Shown piece after piece: positions 46,971 to 57,662 of a stretch of DNA of 64,000 bases. The stretch's first letter is position 1, and each line of letters begins with the position of its first letter. The position numbers and the translations under genes are program-made. The DNA comes from Sorex araneus. Its lineage: Eukaryota > Chordata > Mammalia > Eulipotyphla > Soricidae. The notes beneath the pieces were generated by a model, which was not told the DNA's origin, did not search any database, and saw only the letters and a list, made by a program, of their open reading frames with translations. Location of the stretch: assembly GCF_027595985.1 (NCBI RefSeq), contig NC_073304.1:145507246-145571245 (forward strand), given 5' to 3'.

Positions 46971-49161
46971 TCAGCAGTCTCTCCCGGGGGTCGGACTATA
47001 GGAAACAGAAGACAACAGCAGTTGGACAGGTGCCTGACTAGGTCCTGGAGAAACCTCACATGTGCCCATGCTGCAGGCAGGGCAACTGCCCTTGTGATGT
47101 GGAGCAAAGCTCTGATGGGAACCACCCACAGAGACAGCACCTCCCTCTGTCCTCTTCTTGCTTTATCTGGTGATCACCCATTGCCCCTTCCCACTACTAC
47201 CCCTCTCCCCTCCTTCAGGCACCCACTGGCCTCCTTTACCTGTACTGATTCTCCTTGGCCCTCTTCTCAGGTCGCTCTGGAACCCAGGAGTAGGTGTCTG
47301 TCGCACTCTGGGGCTTTTTCTCCTTTATCTCCTCTCTCCTTGCTCTCCGTTTGCGATAGACCAGTAGCCCCAGAGCCAGAGCCAGCAAAAGCAAGATGGC
47401 CACCACGGAGCCAAGGATGTAAAACAAGAGCAGCTTTTGCCCGTCAGTCCCTTCTTCATCGCTGTGCTTTGCCACAACATCTCCACCTGTAGGCTCCTCG
47501 TGGCCAGGGATAGCTGTGGGGTCGTGGGAGTTGGGTTCCATCCAGAAGTCAGGAAGTCCAGTGCGGGTCAATGTCTCAGGTGCAGCAGAGGTGGTATGTA
47601 CTCTGGGTGGGAGGGAGAGTTTTGTTGTGCTGGGTGCCACTGTGGAGGTGAGTTCAGGGTCCTTAGTGGAGCTGAACACCATGGCAGGAGGCACAGAGCT
47701 GCTGTCTCTTCCTCCCATGTCCTGGGAAGTCCCTGCCAGTAGTCCTGGAGACACAGAAATCATTTTGCAGGAGAATCCATCAGAGGCCAGTTCCCACCCT
47801 GGGTGGCAGGCACAATGAAAAGATCCCTGAGTGTTGATGCACAGGCTGTCACATTTCTGTGTGGCCTCTGGGCTGGTACATTCATCCACATCCACGCACT
47901 GCTGGCTGTCATTTCCCTGGACATAGCCCTCCTGGCAGGTGCAGTAGAATGAGCCCTCTGTGTTCACGCAGCCCTGGATGCAGAGGGAGTTGTTCGTGGC
48001 ACATTCATCAACATCTTCACAGGTGACATGTTCAATGTCAATAGGCTCATAACCTATCCAGCAGTGACACTGGAAGCTCCCAAGGGTGTTGATACAATCC
48101 TGGGAGCAAGAGGAACCACTCTCACATTCATTCACATCAACGCAGTCTCGCTGACTAAAGTCCAGCTGGTAACCTTCTGGACAGAGGCACATATAGTTTT
48201 CCCCATGGGGTTCAGGACGGCATGTAGCTTTTCCTCGGCAGGGGTTGGAGCTGCAAGGGTTCCTGGAGGCACAAGTCACCAAATCATCCAGCAGCCGGAA
48301 TCCCGGCCTGCAGCCACAGCGGAAGGACCCGTCCCCCCCCTCAAAGCAGTCCTGCTGACAGCCTCCATTGTTGAAATTGCATCCATATTTGGAGCTCACA
48401 CACAAGGGACCCGAGTTACCCCAGTGGAACACATCAGGCTCTTTCTCCTTGCAAATGAAGTAACTCAGCACATTCTCGGAGTCCTCATCGCCACAGACCA
48501 CATTAGCAACGGAAGCAAAAGGCACAGCCTCCAGGTTGGAACTAGTTGTCTGGAAGGGGGTGGTATAATTCACATGGCCTGGGCCCCCCAAAGTCAGGGG
48601 CCGGCACATGCCTTTGAAGCTGAATTTGCACACGAAGCCCTCGATGTTGCTTCCAGGAGATCCAGGGGAGCCACAGGGACCTTCAGACCATTTGGGAAGG
48701 CGGCTGGCCTGGGGTGGCAGGGAGAGGTCCAGCAGGAGAGACACGCAGCGCTTGGAGACACAGGAGCCCCTCAGCTCTTTGTGCCAGTTAGTGTAGTCTG
48801 TGTGTGCCCCACCGCCCAGCCAGCTGAAGCCCTTCAGGGGCAGGTCAGGGTCCAGGCACTTGCCCTTCTCACGCTGGAGTCCGATCCAGAACTTGCCTAT
48901 CCGAGTTTCCAGGAGTGCCTCTGATTTCAGGAGCTGGCCCAGGGCTTGCTGGATGTGCCGTGCCTCCTCCTCATTCCTCACGGACGCCAGGTTGCCCCCA
49001 TTCTGACTGCAGTGATCTTGGGCCTGGGCTGCGGTCAGCTTGCCCCAGTGGGCCGTGTAGCAGGCAGCTTCTGCACAGACCACAGCTTCCTTGTCGGCAC
49101 TGGTCCCCGCCCAGGGCTGGACGAGGAGCAGCAGCAGCAGCAGGCAGCAGGAGGTGGCCAT
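46971..49161 (-). CDS. CD93: CD93, C1q receptor / endothelial C-type lectin-like receptor
   Basis: Coding sequence joins 49161-47240 and 46995-46971 on the minus strand, 648 codons. CD93 is a type I membrane glycoprotein of endothelial and myeloid cells, involved in adhesion, angiogenesis and clearance of dying cells. Visible parts are a signal peptide (about 1-22, Leu-rich), a C-type lectin-like domain (about 30-178, with FWIGLQREKGKCLDP and CVSKRC), a cysteine-bearing linker (to about 257), and five EGF modules (about 257-298, 302-340, 341-381, 382-422, 423-465). The last three EGFs start DVNEC/DVDEC and are calcium-binding type. A Ser/Thr/Pro-rich stalk (466-575), a membrane span (about 577-601) and a basic tail starting YRKRRARREE follow. 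Length and domain order match human CD93 (about 652 residues). I chose the ATG at 49161 because it gives the conserved MATS signal-peptide start; an in-frame ATG 54 codons upstream exists. No frameshift or missing domain is seen. Confidence 0.97.
46996..47239 (-). other. CD93: CD93 intron, 244 bp
   Basis: On the minus strand exon 1 ends at CAGTACAG (47240) and the intron starts GTAAAG. The intron ends in a pyrimidine-rich 'cttctgtttcctatag' and exon 2 begins at 46995. The join completes a Ser codon and adds PTPGRDC plus a stop, which matches the conserved C-terminal end of the protein. Reading through the donor would instead give Arg and an immediate stop. Confidence 0.95.
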
Positions 49162-49470
49162 GGGAGCCTCCGAGTTTCCCTTGGTGTAGCTGAAAACGAG
49201 GCGACAATAGCGGCGATCCCAGCTGAGTTCCAAGGGGAGTGGAGGGTTCAGCAGCAATTGCTCAGGCTCAGGGAAGGACACAAAGGCTGAGGGCTTTTCA
49301 CGTCCTCCTGACCCAAGGCGCATCCTGTGCTGTTGTACTTCTTATTTCTCACCGGATGCTGGGGCTTCCTGCAGTGAATAGTTTTCTGACTCCTGTTGCC
49401 TTCATCACAGTTTTGTTGTTCATAAAAGGGGCCAGGCAGCTTCTCTGGATCCCTGGCTAAGCACAGGGGA
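49162..49470 (-). promoter_or_regulatory. CD93: CD93 5' UTR and proximal promoter region
   Basis: The sequence upstream of the start ATG stays open in frame to another ATG at 49323, so about 160 bases are probably 5' UTR. Upstream, a TTTTATGAA (about 49419-49427 on the minus strand) is a weak TATA-like element. No start site can be fixed from sequence alone. Confidence 0.4.
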
Positions 49471-51058
49471 AACAGCGTTTCTAGGAAAGAGGCTTACGCT
49501 CAGGGACACTGTCTGCTTTGTTTTGGCTCCATTCTCTTTTCCATCCACATGAGAAAGCTAAATGGTATGTTATGGAGTGAGTAGAGGCTTTCAGGGATGA
49601 GGAAGTTGAGAAAACTCACTTAGTAACCCATAATAAAATACCATGTTGGATTGCAAACAACCAGAAGAGAAAAATTAATTCTCAGGCTTGAGACACAAGC
49701 CTATGGATGGTTACAAATTTCAGCCTTTTTTAGAAGTAAACTCGCTTTTGCTATCTCATGTTCCCATTGGCTTTCAGAATCTTTCTCTTTTATTCTCCCC
49801 ATTATAAGCTTTAAATAGACAGTTTTAAATAGAAATGGGGTCATGGGAATGTCTGCTTTTCCAACAATGCCAAGCTCCTCAAGAATGTTAAACCAGATGG
49901 GGTGAAACTTGGCAGTTTTCAGTCTCATACTTCATGTGCTGGGTTGTGATATGGAGTGTCACAAAAAAATAGCAGAAAGGGAAAGAATGATATTTTTCCA
50001 TTCTCCTAGCCTGGATCTGTAGACTTGCATCCCCAATGCGCAGTTGGGGGAAAACACTGGAACTGTGAGTCTGCAGAGAGAATCCAGGGAGCAGCAGCCC
50101 CTGCACAGCCATCATCAAAGACCAGAAATCAGAGGGCTCTTTTTCTGTAATCGTACACTTGCTTTGCTCACTGGGGTTACCACTGACTGAAATCTCCCAG
50201 AAGTAGGTCTCCAGACAGAAGTTGAGTCAGCTTATTTGTGGCAGAAGCAAGAGAAGAATAACATGGGGTGATGGAATGAGAAGGTGACCCTGGAACGCCA
50301 TCCTCTGGGACACAAGTGGGGGGTCACGCATGTCTTCCTAGCTGCCAGAAAGCACACTGAGCAGTTCTCCTTCCGTTTCCCTCCTCTTTGTGGCAGCAAC
50401 TCCTGGCCCAGTACACGGAGAATCACACAGGACAGTCATGAAGCTATGAACATATTCACCAACAACTGCCACATTGTTCCTCTTAGATATGAGTTAGGAT
50501 ATCACTGAGATTAACTTACTGGATATTAGCTTCCACAATGGATAAGATGCCCATCTCACACTTCAGTGGGAGATGACATTGAACAGGTATTCACAATTTT
50601 ATTCCTACATCCACTTTCCAGAAAAATATTACACAACACCTTCCCTCCCCCAGTTACCTACACCTTGCAAATCCTGGGAATCTATGTTCTTTAAAAAAAA
50701 AAAAAACCAGAAAGCACCCTCCATTGCATTCAAGATTACTACCCTTTCCCTGGATAATTCAGGATCTACCTTCCCCTTATGTAGTGAGCGGACCTTCAGC
50801 ATATAGTTTGCGGTCAAACATTTGCATTGACAGGTTGAGAAAGCCATTTTACAAGAACCAGAGGACTGGGACATTTTTACAAGAACAGGATGGCTAGCCA
50901 ACAGGAACAGATAGATCAGCCTTCTGAATATCTACTGTTATCTCCCCTAATTGCCCCGGGTGTCATTAGTTACTTCTAGTTTTACCTTAAGGCCATGATG
51001 CAAGTAGATTGAAACCTAAACATACATCAGCACTGTGGAGTTACAATAAAGTATTCTT
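49471..51058. other. CD93 upstream intergenic DNA
   Basis: No repeat family or gene recognised. It may contain CD93 regulatory elements, but I see no decisive motif. Confidence 0.45.
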
Positions 51059-51076
51059 TTGCTTTTGCTCACCTCT

Positions 51077-51084
51077 GTGTGTGT

Positions 51085-51136
<52 letters not shown>
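51077..51136 (+). repeat. (TG)n microsatellite
   Basis: About 30 TG units with one TA change near the start. Confidence 0.95.
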
Positions 51137-51139
<3 letters not shown>

Positions 51140-51374
51140 CTCTCCCTATCACTCTTGCATCCTCTCCTCGTAAACCCTGTTATCCAGTTCCGCGGGACGG
51201 GACACCCTTACACAGAGCAATGGGGTAGTATTGCCTGTGTTGGGACAGATTGCCTTGCTATTTTTACCTCATGTCATTTTTAACTAACAATAATAGTATT
51301 TGAAGCTTATTCAAGATGGTACAGAGATTCTTTCATAATCTAAAGTATCTTCCCCATGCTCTTTGGTTCCTATG

Positions 51375-51605
51375 GAGCTCCATTCATCATCCATTCATTT
51401 ATTTGTCTATTCATCCAGCTACCCATCTATTATTCACCTATATATCTGTCCATCTCTTCATATATTTATTCACTTATCCCCCCATTCACTCATTCATAGA
51501 TTTATATACTCATCCATTAGTTCATCTGTGCATTTACCTACGCATTCATCTAAGTATACAATGTATCCATACATACATCTACATACCCATTCATCAATTT
51601 GGTTT
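51375..51605 (+). repeat. Degenerate (CATT/CATC)n simple repeat
   Basis: About 230 bp of decayed CATC/CATT/TATC tetranucleotide units. The open frames rich in His, Ser, Ile and Tyr across it are artefacts. Confidence 0.8.
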
Positions 51606-51639
51606 TAATTACATCTCTAGTCTGGTGGATTAGGTACTG

Positions 51640-52210
51640 GAATTCTATCACTGTATCACTGTCATACCGTTGTTTGTTGATTTACTTGAGCACCAATAAC
51701 ATCTCTATTCCTCCCAGCCCTGAGATTTTAGCAGGCTTTCCTTACTTGTATTTCCCAACGATTGGAGGCTGTTTCAGGGTCAGGAGAACTAGACCTATTG
51801 TTACTGTTGGCATATTGAATACACCACAGGTAGCTTGCCAGGATCTGCCCATGCAGGCAGGATACTCTTGGTAGCTTGCTGGACTCTCCAAGAGGTGTAT
51901 ATAATATATATATATATATTATATAGTATAATAATAATATATAATATATATTACTCTATGATTTGTTGCCTACTGTCTGAACTCCATCAAATATGGGGTG
52001 TGGTAATTATGGAAAATGGGTAGGAAGTGTCTTATAATGTGTCGCGTGGTCACCTTGCAGCTGCAGTCTGGAAAGCAGCCTGGAGTGTGGGCAGTTGGGT
52101 AGTGGAGGTGGGCTGCTGGGGCTGGGTCCCTTGGGGCAGGGAGGGCACCCTCTGGGGTGACCTGAGTGAAAACAGCCTGGTACGGAATCCAGTGGCATAG
52201 CTACAGGAGC
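51640..52210 (-). repeat. Unnamed shrew interspersed repeat, with internal (TA)n
   Basis: 51640-51905 is the reverse complement of the second half of the 13070-13575 copy (CACTGTATCACTGTCAT end; 'ggtagcttgccaggatctgc'). 52055-52210 matches its 5' part (as at 10245 and 10925). Both halves are on the same strand in consistent order, so this looks like one element interrupted by a (TA)n-rich stretch at 51897-51960. Confidence 0.65.
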
Positions 52211-52350
52211 CTCATTTAATACTCCCATCTGGGAGGTGCAGCAGTTGAGATCTGGAGGGTGGCCAATGAGGAGATTATCTGGTGCCAGCAGGGTGTGGCA
52301 CGGTGTGGCTTATGGGTGTGATCTCTGGGTCACTGGAAATTGGGGGATAG

Positions 52351-52519
52351 CAGGCAGAGGATCTCTGCTTCCCTGTCCCATTGAGTCCAGAGTCCAAGGT
52401 CACAAAGTTCCACATTATCTGGGTTCTGTGGGATTTCATTCATGTGTGAGGCTCCGCCTGAGTGTCTGGACTTTGGACTCTGGACTTAATGGGACCAGGA
52501 AGCAGAGATCCTCTGCCTG
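52351..52519. repeat. 51-bp imperfect inverted repeat with 67-bp loop
   Basis: Arms lie at 52351-52401 and 52469-52519. The left arm begins CAGGCAGAGGATCTCTGCTT and the right arm ends with its complement, AAGCAGAGATCCTCTGCCTG. About 47 of 51 positions pair. RNA from either strand could fold into a long hairpin. Origin unknown. Confidence 0.9.
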
Positions 52520-52734
52520 TGATACAAGTGAAGTGAACCTTTAAATCGCTTAGTTATATTTGAATTCTAATGTCCAGTTTTTCTGTTTTGTCTTTAGGAT
52601 CTCAGTACTGACATCATCCTTTAGAAATGTCCTTGTTCTTCCTTTTCTTCCAAGAGCTTGGGAAGAGCTAACAGACTATGGGCCAGACTAACAGAGGGAG
52701 GAATAACAGAAGTAAAAAATAAGGTGGTCACAGT

Positions 52735-53165
52735 TAAAGAAATCATTGCTGAAAAAGTTCCCAGAGCTGGATAATACAGATGTTCAGATCCTAGGAGCCA
52801 GGAAAGTGCCAGCTAGAAGGGACCCTAATAAAAAGACTCCAAGACATATCATAGTCAGAATAATGGATGCCACAGATAGTAACACAATACTGCAAACAGC
52901 AAGGTCAAAAAAAGAAATCACATACAAAGGAGCACCCGTTAGATTCACAGCAGACTAATCAGAGGAAACCCTCCAAGCCAGAAGACAATGGTGAGATATA
53001 GTGAAAACACTCAATGAAATGAATGCCTCACCATGAATACTTTATCCGGCTAAGCTCTCACTCAAACTCAAAGGAACCATACACAATATCATGAATAAAC
53101 AACAATTAAGGAACTTCATAGACTCAAAACCAAGCTTGAAAGAAGAACTAAAGGGGCTTTTGTAA
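52735..53165 (+). pseudogene. LINE-1 ORF1 C-terminal remnant (copy D)
   Basis: It begins in the RRM (KFPELDNTDVQILGARK), stops at a TAA near 52958 after RFTAD, and continues out of frame to the usual KGL-L end and TAA near 53165. Confidence 0.75.
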
Positions 53166-53207
53166 GACAAGGAAAAACCCTACAAGAACAGCAAACCCTG
53201 CAGAGGG

Positions 53208-56200
53208 ATGACACAAAATCCCATGAAAATAATCTTTCTCAATGTCAATGGCCTAAATAAACCAATTAAAAGACAGAGAGTGGCAAAATGGATTCGAAAA
53301 CAAAACCCAACCTTCTGCTGCCTAAAAGAAACACAGCTGAACAGTCAGAGCAAAAGTCAAAGGATGGAAAACAATTCTGCAAGCAAACAACTCCCTCAAA
53401 AAAGCTAGGGTTGCCATACTAGTATCCGACAACATAGATATCAGGTTAAAAAAGACTAGAAGGGACAGCGAGGGTCACTTCCTATTTATCAAGGGATATG
53501 TACAACAGGAAGAAATCACACTCTTAAATGGATACGCACCTAATGAGTGACCGGCTAAATATTTAAAACAAGTCCTAACAGAATTTAAGGAGAACATTGC
53601 TAGTAGCACAATAGTAGTCGGAGATATCAACACCGCCTTATCACCTCTGTATAGATCGATAAGAATAAAACTCACCAAGGAAATACTGACACTGAAGGAA
53701 AAAATAGAAGAGAGAGGCCTAATAGACCTATACAGGGCTTTACGCCCCTAAAAGAAAGAATACACATTCTTTTTTTTTTTCTTTTTGGGTCACACCTGGC
53801 GATGCACAGGGGTTACTCCTGGCTCTGCACTCAGGAATTACTCCTGGGGGTGCTCAGGGGACCATATGGGATGCTGGGATTTGAACCCGGGTCGGCCGCG
53901 TGCAAGGCAAACACCCTACCCACTGTGCTATCTCTCCAGCCCCAAGAATACACATTCTTTTCTAGTTCACAAGGAACATTTTCCAAAATAGACCATGTAC
54001 TGGGCCACAAAACATACCTCAATAGAATCAGAAAAATAGAAATTGTATCAACTACCTTCTCAGACCATGATGCGCTGAAGATAGAAGCTAACCACACACA
54101 GACGCAGAGAATCAAAGCAAACACCTGGAAATTAAACAGCTCAGTGTTGAACAGTGAGTGGATCAGGAAGGAAATCAAGGAAGAAATCAAGAGATACCTC
54201 GAAACAATAAAAATGAAGAAATGAGCTACCAAAACCTATGGGACACAGCTAAAAAGGTGTTAAGGGGAAAATTTATAGCTCTGCAAGCATTCCTTAGGAA
54301 GGAAGGAAGGGCCTACACAGATAGCTTGACTTCACAGCTCAAGGCCTTAGAAAAGGACAAGAAAAAGGAACCCAAATCAGACCGAAGGAAGAAAAAAATA
54401 AAAATTAGAGCAGAAATTAATGACATGGAAACCCAGAAAACAATCTGAAAGGTCAATGAAACCAAGAGCTGGTTCTTTGAGAAAATAAACAAGATTGTTT
54501 AAATGCTAGCAAGATTCACAACGAAAGAGAGAGAGAAAGAGAGAACCCTAATAAACGGAATCAGGAATGAAAAGGGGGACATCACAACAGAAACCAATGA
54601 AATTCAAAAGATCATCAGAGACTACTTTGAAAGTCTATATGCGATGAAACAAGAGAACCTAAAAGAAATGGATGAATTCCTTGACTCCTACAATCTCCCA
54701 AGACTGAACCAAGAAGACTTGGAATACCTGAATAGACCCATGAATATCAAGGAAATTGAAACTGTAATCAAAAGTCTACCCAAAAACAAAAGCCAAGGTC
54801 CAGATGGATTCACTGGCGAATTCTTCCAAACATTTAAAGAAGACCTGTTGCCAGTTATTCTCAAGCTTTTCCAGGAAATTGAAGAAACAAGAACTCTCCC
54901 AAATAGTTTCTATGAAGCACATATCTCCCTAATACCAAAAGCAAAGAAAGACACCACTAAGAAAGAAAATTATAGACCAATATCCCTGATAAACACTGAT
55001 GTGAAGATCCTCAACAAAATATTAGCAAATAGGATCCAACAATTCATCAAAAAGGTCATACACCGTGACCAAGTGGGATTCATCCCGGGGATGCAAGGAT
55101 GGTTTAACATTCGGAAATCAATCAGCATAATCCATCATATCAACAAAAGTAAAGATAAAAAACATACGATCATATCAATTGATGCAGAGAAAGCATTTGA
55201 CAAGATCCAACAACCGTTTCTGATGAAAACCTTCACCAAAATGGGTTTTGGAGGAACCTTCCTCAAGATAGTCGAAGACCTCTACCACAAGCCTATGGCA
55301 AGCATTATCCTCAATGGGGAAAAGCTAAGGGCCTTTCCTCTAAGATCAGGGATAAGACAAGGATGCCCACTCTCACCACTTCTGTTCAATATAGTACTGG
55401 AAGTACTTGCGATAGCTTTTAGGCAAGAAAAATATATCGAGGGCATCCAGAGAGGAAAGGAAGAAATCAAACTCTCTCTATTTGCAGCCGATATGATACT
55501 ATATCTAGAGAAGCCTAAATCCTCTGCTAAGAAACTCTTAGAAACAATAGACTTGTACAGTAAAGTTTCAGGCTATAAAATCAATACCCCCAAATCCTTC
55601 CTATATGCAAACAATGAGACAGAAAAAGGGACATGTAAAAAGCAATCCCATTCACAATTGTGCCCCAGAAAATCAAGTACCTCAGAATCAGCTTAACTAA
55701 GGAAGTAAAAGACCTCTACAAAGAAAACTACAAGACGCTACTCCATGAAATTGAAGAGGACGTGAGGAAATGGAAACATATACCCTGCTCATGGTTAGGG
55801 AGAATCAACATTGTCAAAATGACAATACTCCCAAAAGCATTATATAGATTCAACGTGATCCCTATAAGGATACCCATGACATTATTCAAAGAAATGGATC
55901 AAGCAATCCTGAAATTCATATGGAACAACAAACACCCGCGGATAGCTAAAACAATTCTTGAAAAAAAAAAAAAGGTAGCATCACACTCCCCAACCTCAAA
56001 CTTACTACGAAGCGGTAATAATCAAAACAGCATGGTACTGGAAAAAGACAAAGTCTAAGACCAATGGAACACCGTGGAATATCCCTACACACAACCCCAT
56101 ATGTATGACCATCTAATATTTGATAAGGGAGCAAGATATGTGAAGTGGAGCAAGGAAAGCCACTTTAACAAATGGTGCTGGCACAACTGGACAACCACAT

Positions 56201-57195
56201 GCAAAAGAATGGGCTTAGACCTCGACCTGACACCATGCACAAAAATCAGATCAAAATGGATTAAAGACCTCAACATCAGACCACAAACCATAAGGTACAT
56301 TGAAGACAAGTTTGGCAAAACCCTCCACGATATTGAAGATAAAGGTATCTTCAAAGATGACATGCAACTGACCAACCAAGAGGAAACAGAGATAAATAAA
56401 TGGGGCTACATTAAACTAAGAAGCTTCTGCAACGCAAAAGATACAGTGACCAGAATACAAAGACAGTCTACAGAATGGGAAAGGATATTCACCAATACCC
56501 ATCCAATAAGGGGTTGATATCAAGGGTATATGAGGCACTGGTTGAACTCTACAAGAAGAAAACATCCAACCCCATCAGAAAATGGGGCGAAGAAATGAAC
56601 AGAAACTTTCCCAAGGAAGAGATATGAACGGCCAAAAGGCACATGAAAAAGTGCTCTACATCACTAATCATCAAGGAAATTCAGATCAAAATAACCATGA
56701 GATACCACCTCACACCACAGAGACTGGCTTACATCCAAAAGAACAAAAACAACCACTGTTGGAGAGGATGTGGGGAGAAAGGGACCCTTCTACACTGCTG
56801 GTGGGAATACCGACTGGTTCAGCCCTTTTGGAAAACAATATGGACACTTCTCAAAAAATTAGAAATTAAGCTCCCATTTGACCCAGCAATACCACTACTG
56901 TGAATATACCCCGAAGAAGCAAAAAAGTATAGTCGAAATGACATCTGAACTTATATGTTCATCGCAGCACTGTTTTTCAAAAGCCAGAGTCTGGAAAACA
57001 CCAGAGTGCCTGAGAACAGATGACTGGTTAAAGAAACTGTTGTATATCTATATGGAGTACTATGCAGCTGTTAGAAAAAATGAAGTCATGATCTTTGCAT
57101 ACAATTCGATCAACATGGAAAGTGTCATGCTAAGTGAAATGAGTCAGAAAGAGAGAGACAGACATAGAAACATTGCACTCATCTGTGGAATATAA
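53208..57195 (+). pseudogene. LINE-1 ORF2 (copy D), SINE-split, RT active site mutated
   Basis: The endonuclease start at 53208 (MTQNPMKIIFLNVNGLNKPI) has a KETQL where the other copies read QETHL. A SINE splits it at 53774-53943. The longest open part, 54503-55696 (397 codons), spans most of the reverse transcriptase: [32 protein letters not shown]. The catalytic FADD motif reads FAAD, so one of the paired aspartates is lost. The C-terminal part (56074-57195) keeps the cysteine-rich motif [14 protein letters not shown] with its last Cys changed to Tyr. Several stops remain. Confidence 0.9.
53756..53961 (-). mobile_element. Shrew-type SINE inside L1 ORF2, 18-bp TSD
   Basis: AAGAATACACATTCTTTT at 53756-53773 and 53944-53961 is identical on both sides. 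The 170-bp insert is a full, little-diverged SINE in reverse: T-run, 'gggtcacacctggcgatgca', 'gaacccgggtcggccgcgtg' (reverse B box, intact), 'ctatctctccagcccc'. Removing the SINE and one repeat restores the ORF2 frame locally. It is the best reference copy of this SINE in the window. Confidence 0.97.
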
Positions 57196-57662
57196 AATAA
57201 CAGAGTAGGAGAGTAATATCCAAGAATAGTAGAAATAAGTACCAGGAGGTTGGCTCCATGCTTGGAAGCTGGTCTCACATTCTGGGGAAAAAGGCAGCTC
57301 AGATAGAGAAGGGAACACCAAGTAAAATGTGATTGGAGATCCCACACGGGAAGGGAGATTCATGCTGAAAGTAGAGTAGAGACTGAACACAATGGCCACT
57401 CAATATCCCTATTGAAAACCACAACATCCAATTGGAGAGAGAGAGCAAAAGGGAATGCCCTGCCAGAGAGGCAGGGTGGGGTGGAGGGGAGAATGGATTG
57501 GGGTTGAGAGGGATATTGGGTTTATTGGTGGTGGATAATGGGCACTGGTGGAGGGATATGTTTGCGAACATTGTATGAGGGAAAAACAAGCTCAAAAATG
57601 TGTGAGCCTGTATCTGTACCCTCATGGTGATTCACTAATTAAAGAATTAAAAAAATAAGGTG

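Larger units (their letters stand above)
52714..57662 (+). mobile_element. LINE-1 copy D, 5'-truncated in ORF1, with 13-bp TSD
   Basis: AAAAAATAAGGTG at 52714-52726 and 57650-57662 bounds a 4.9-kb forward L1. It starts inside ORF1 (codons for the RRM, about 52735), has the whole of ORF2 (53208-57195) and a 3' UTR ending 'tggtgattcactaattaaag'. A SINE interrupts it at 53756-53961. It is clearly younger than copy A by reading-frame decay. Confidence 0.92.

Noticed and set aside
46899..47238. CD93 ending with the open frame at Arg-stop (47236)
   Set aside because: The apparent stop is read-through of a splice donor. Splicing to 46995 restores the conserved C-terminus.
46899..47492. 197-codon plus-strand frame across the CD93 intron and exon ends
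   Set aside because: Antisense shadow of CD93; no motif, and it would cross the real splice sites.
48028..48924. 298-codon open frame on the plus strand, antisense to CD93
   Set aside because: It lies fully inside the GC-rich conserved CD93 exon. Its composition is the mirror of the coding strand and it has no recognisable domain.
51316..51633. 105-codon frame rich in His/Tyr/Ile
   Set aside because: It follows the degenerate CATT/CATC repeat.
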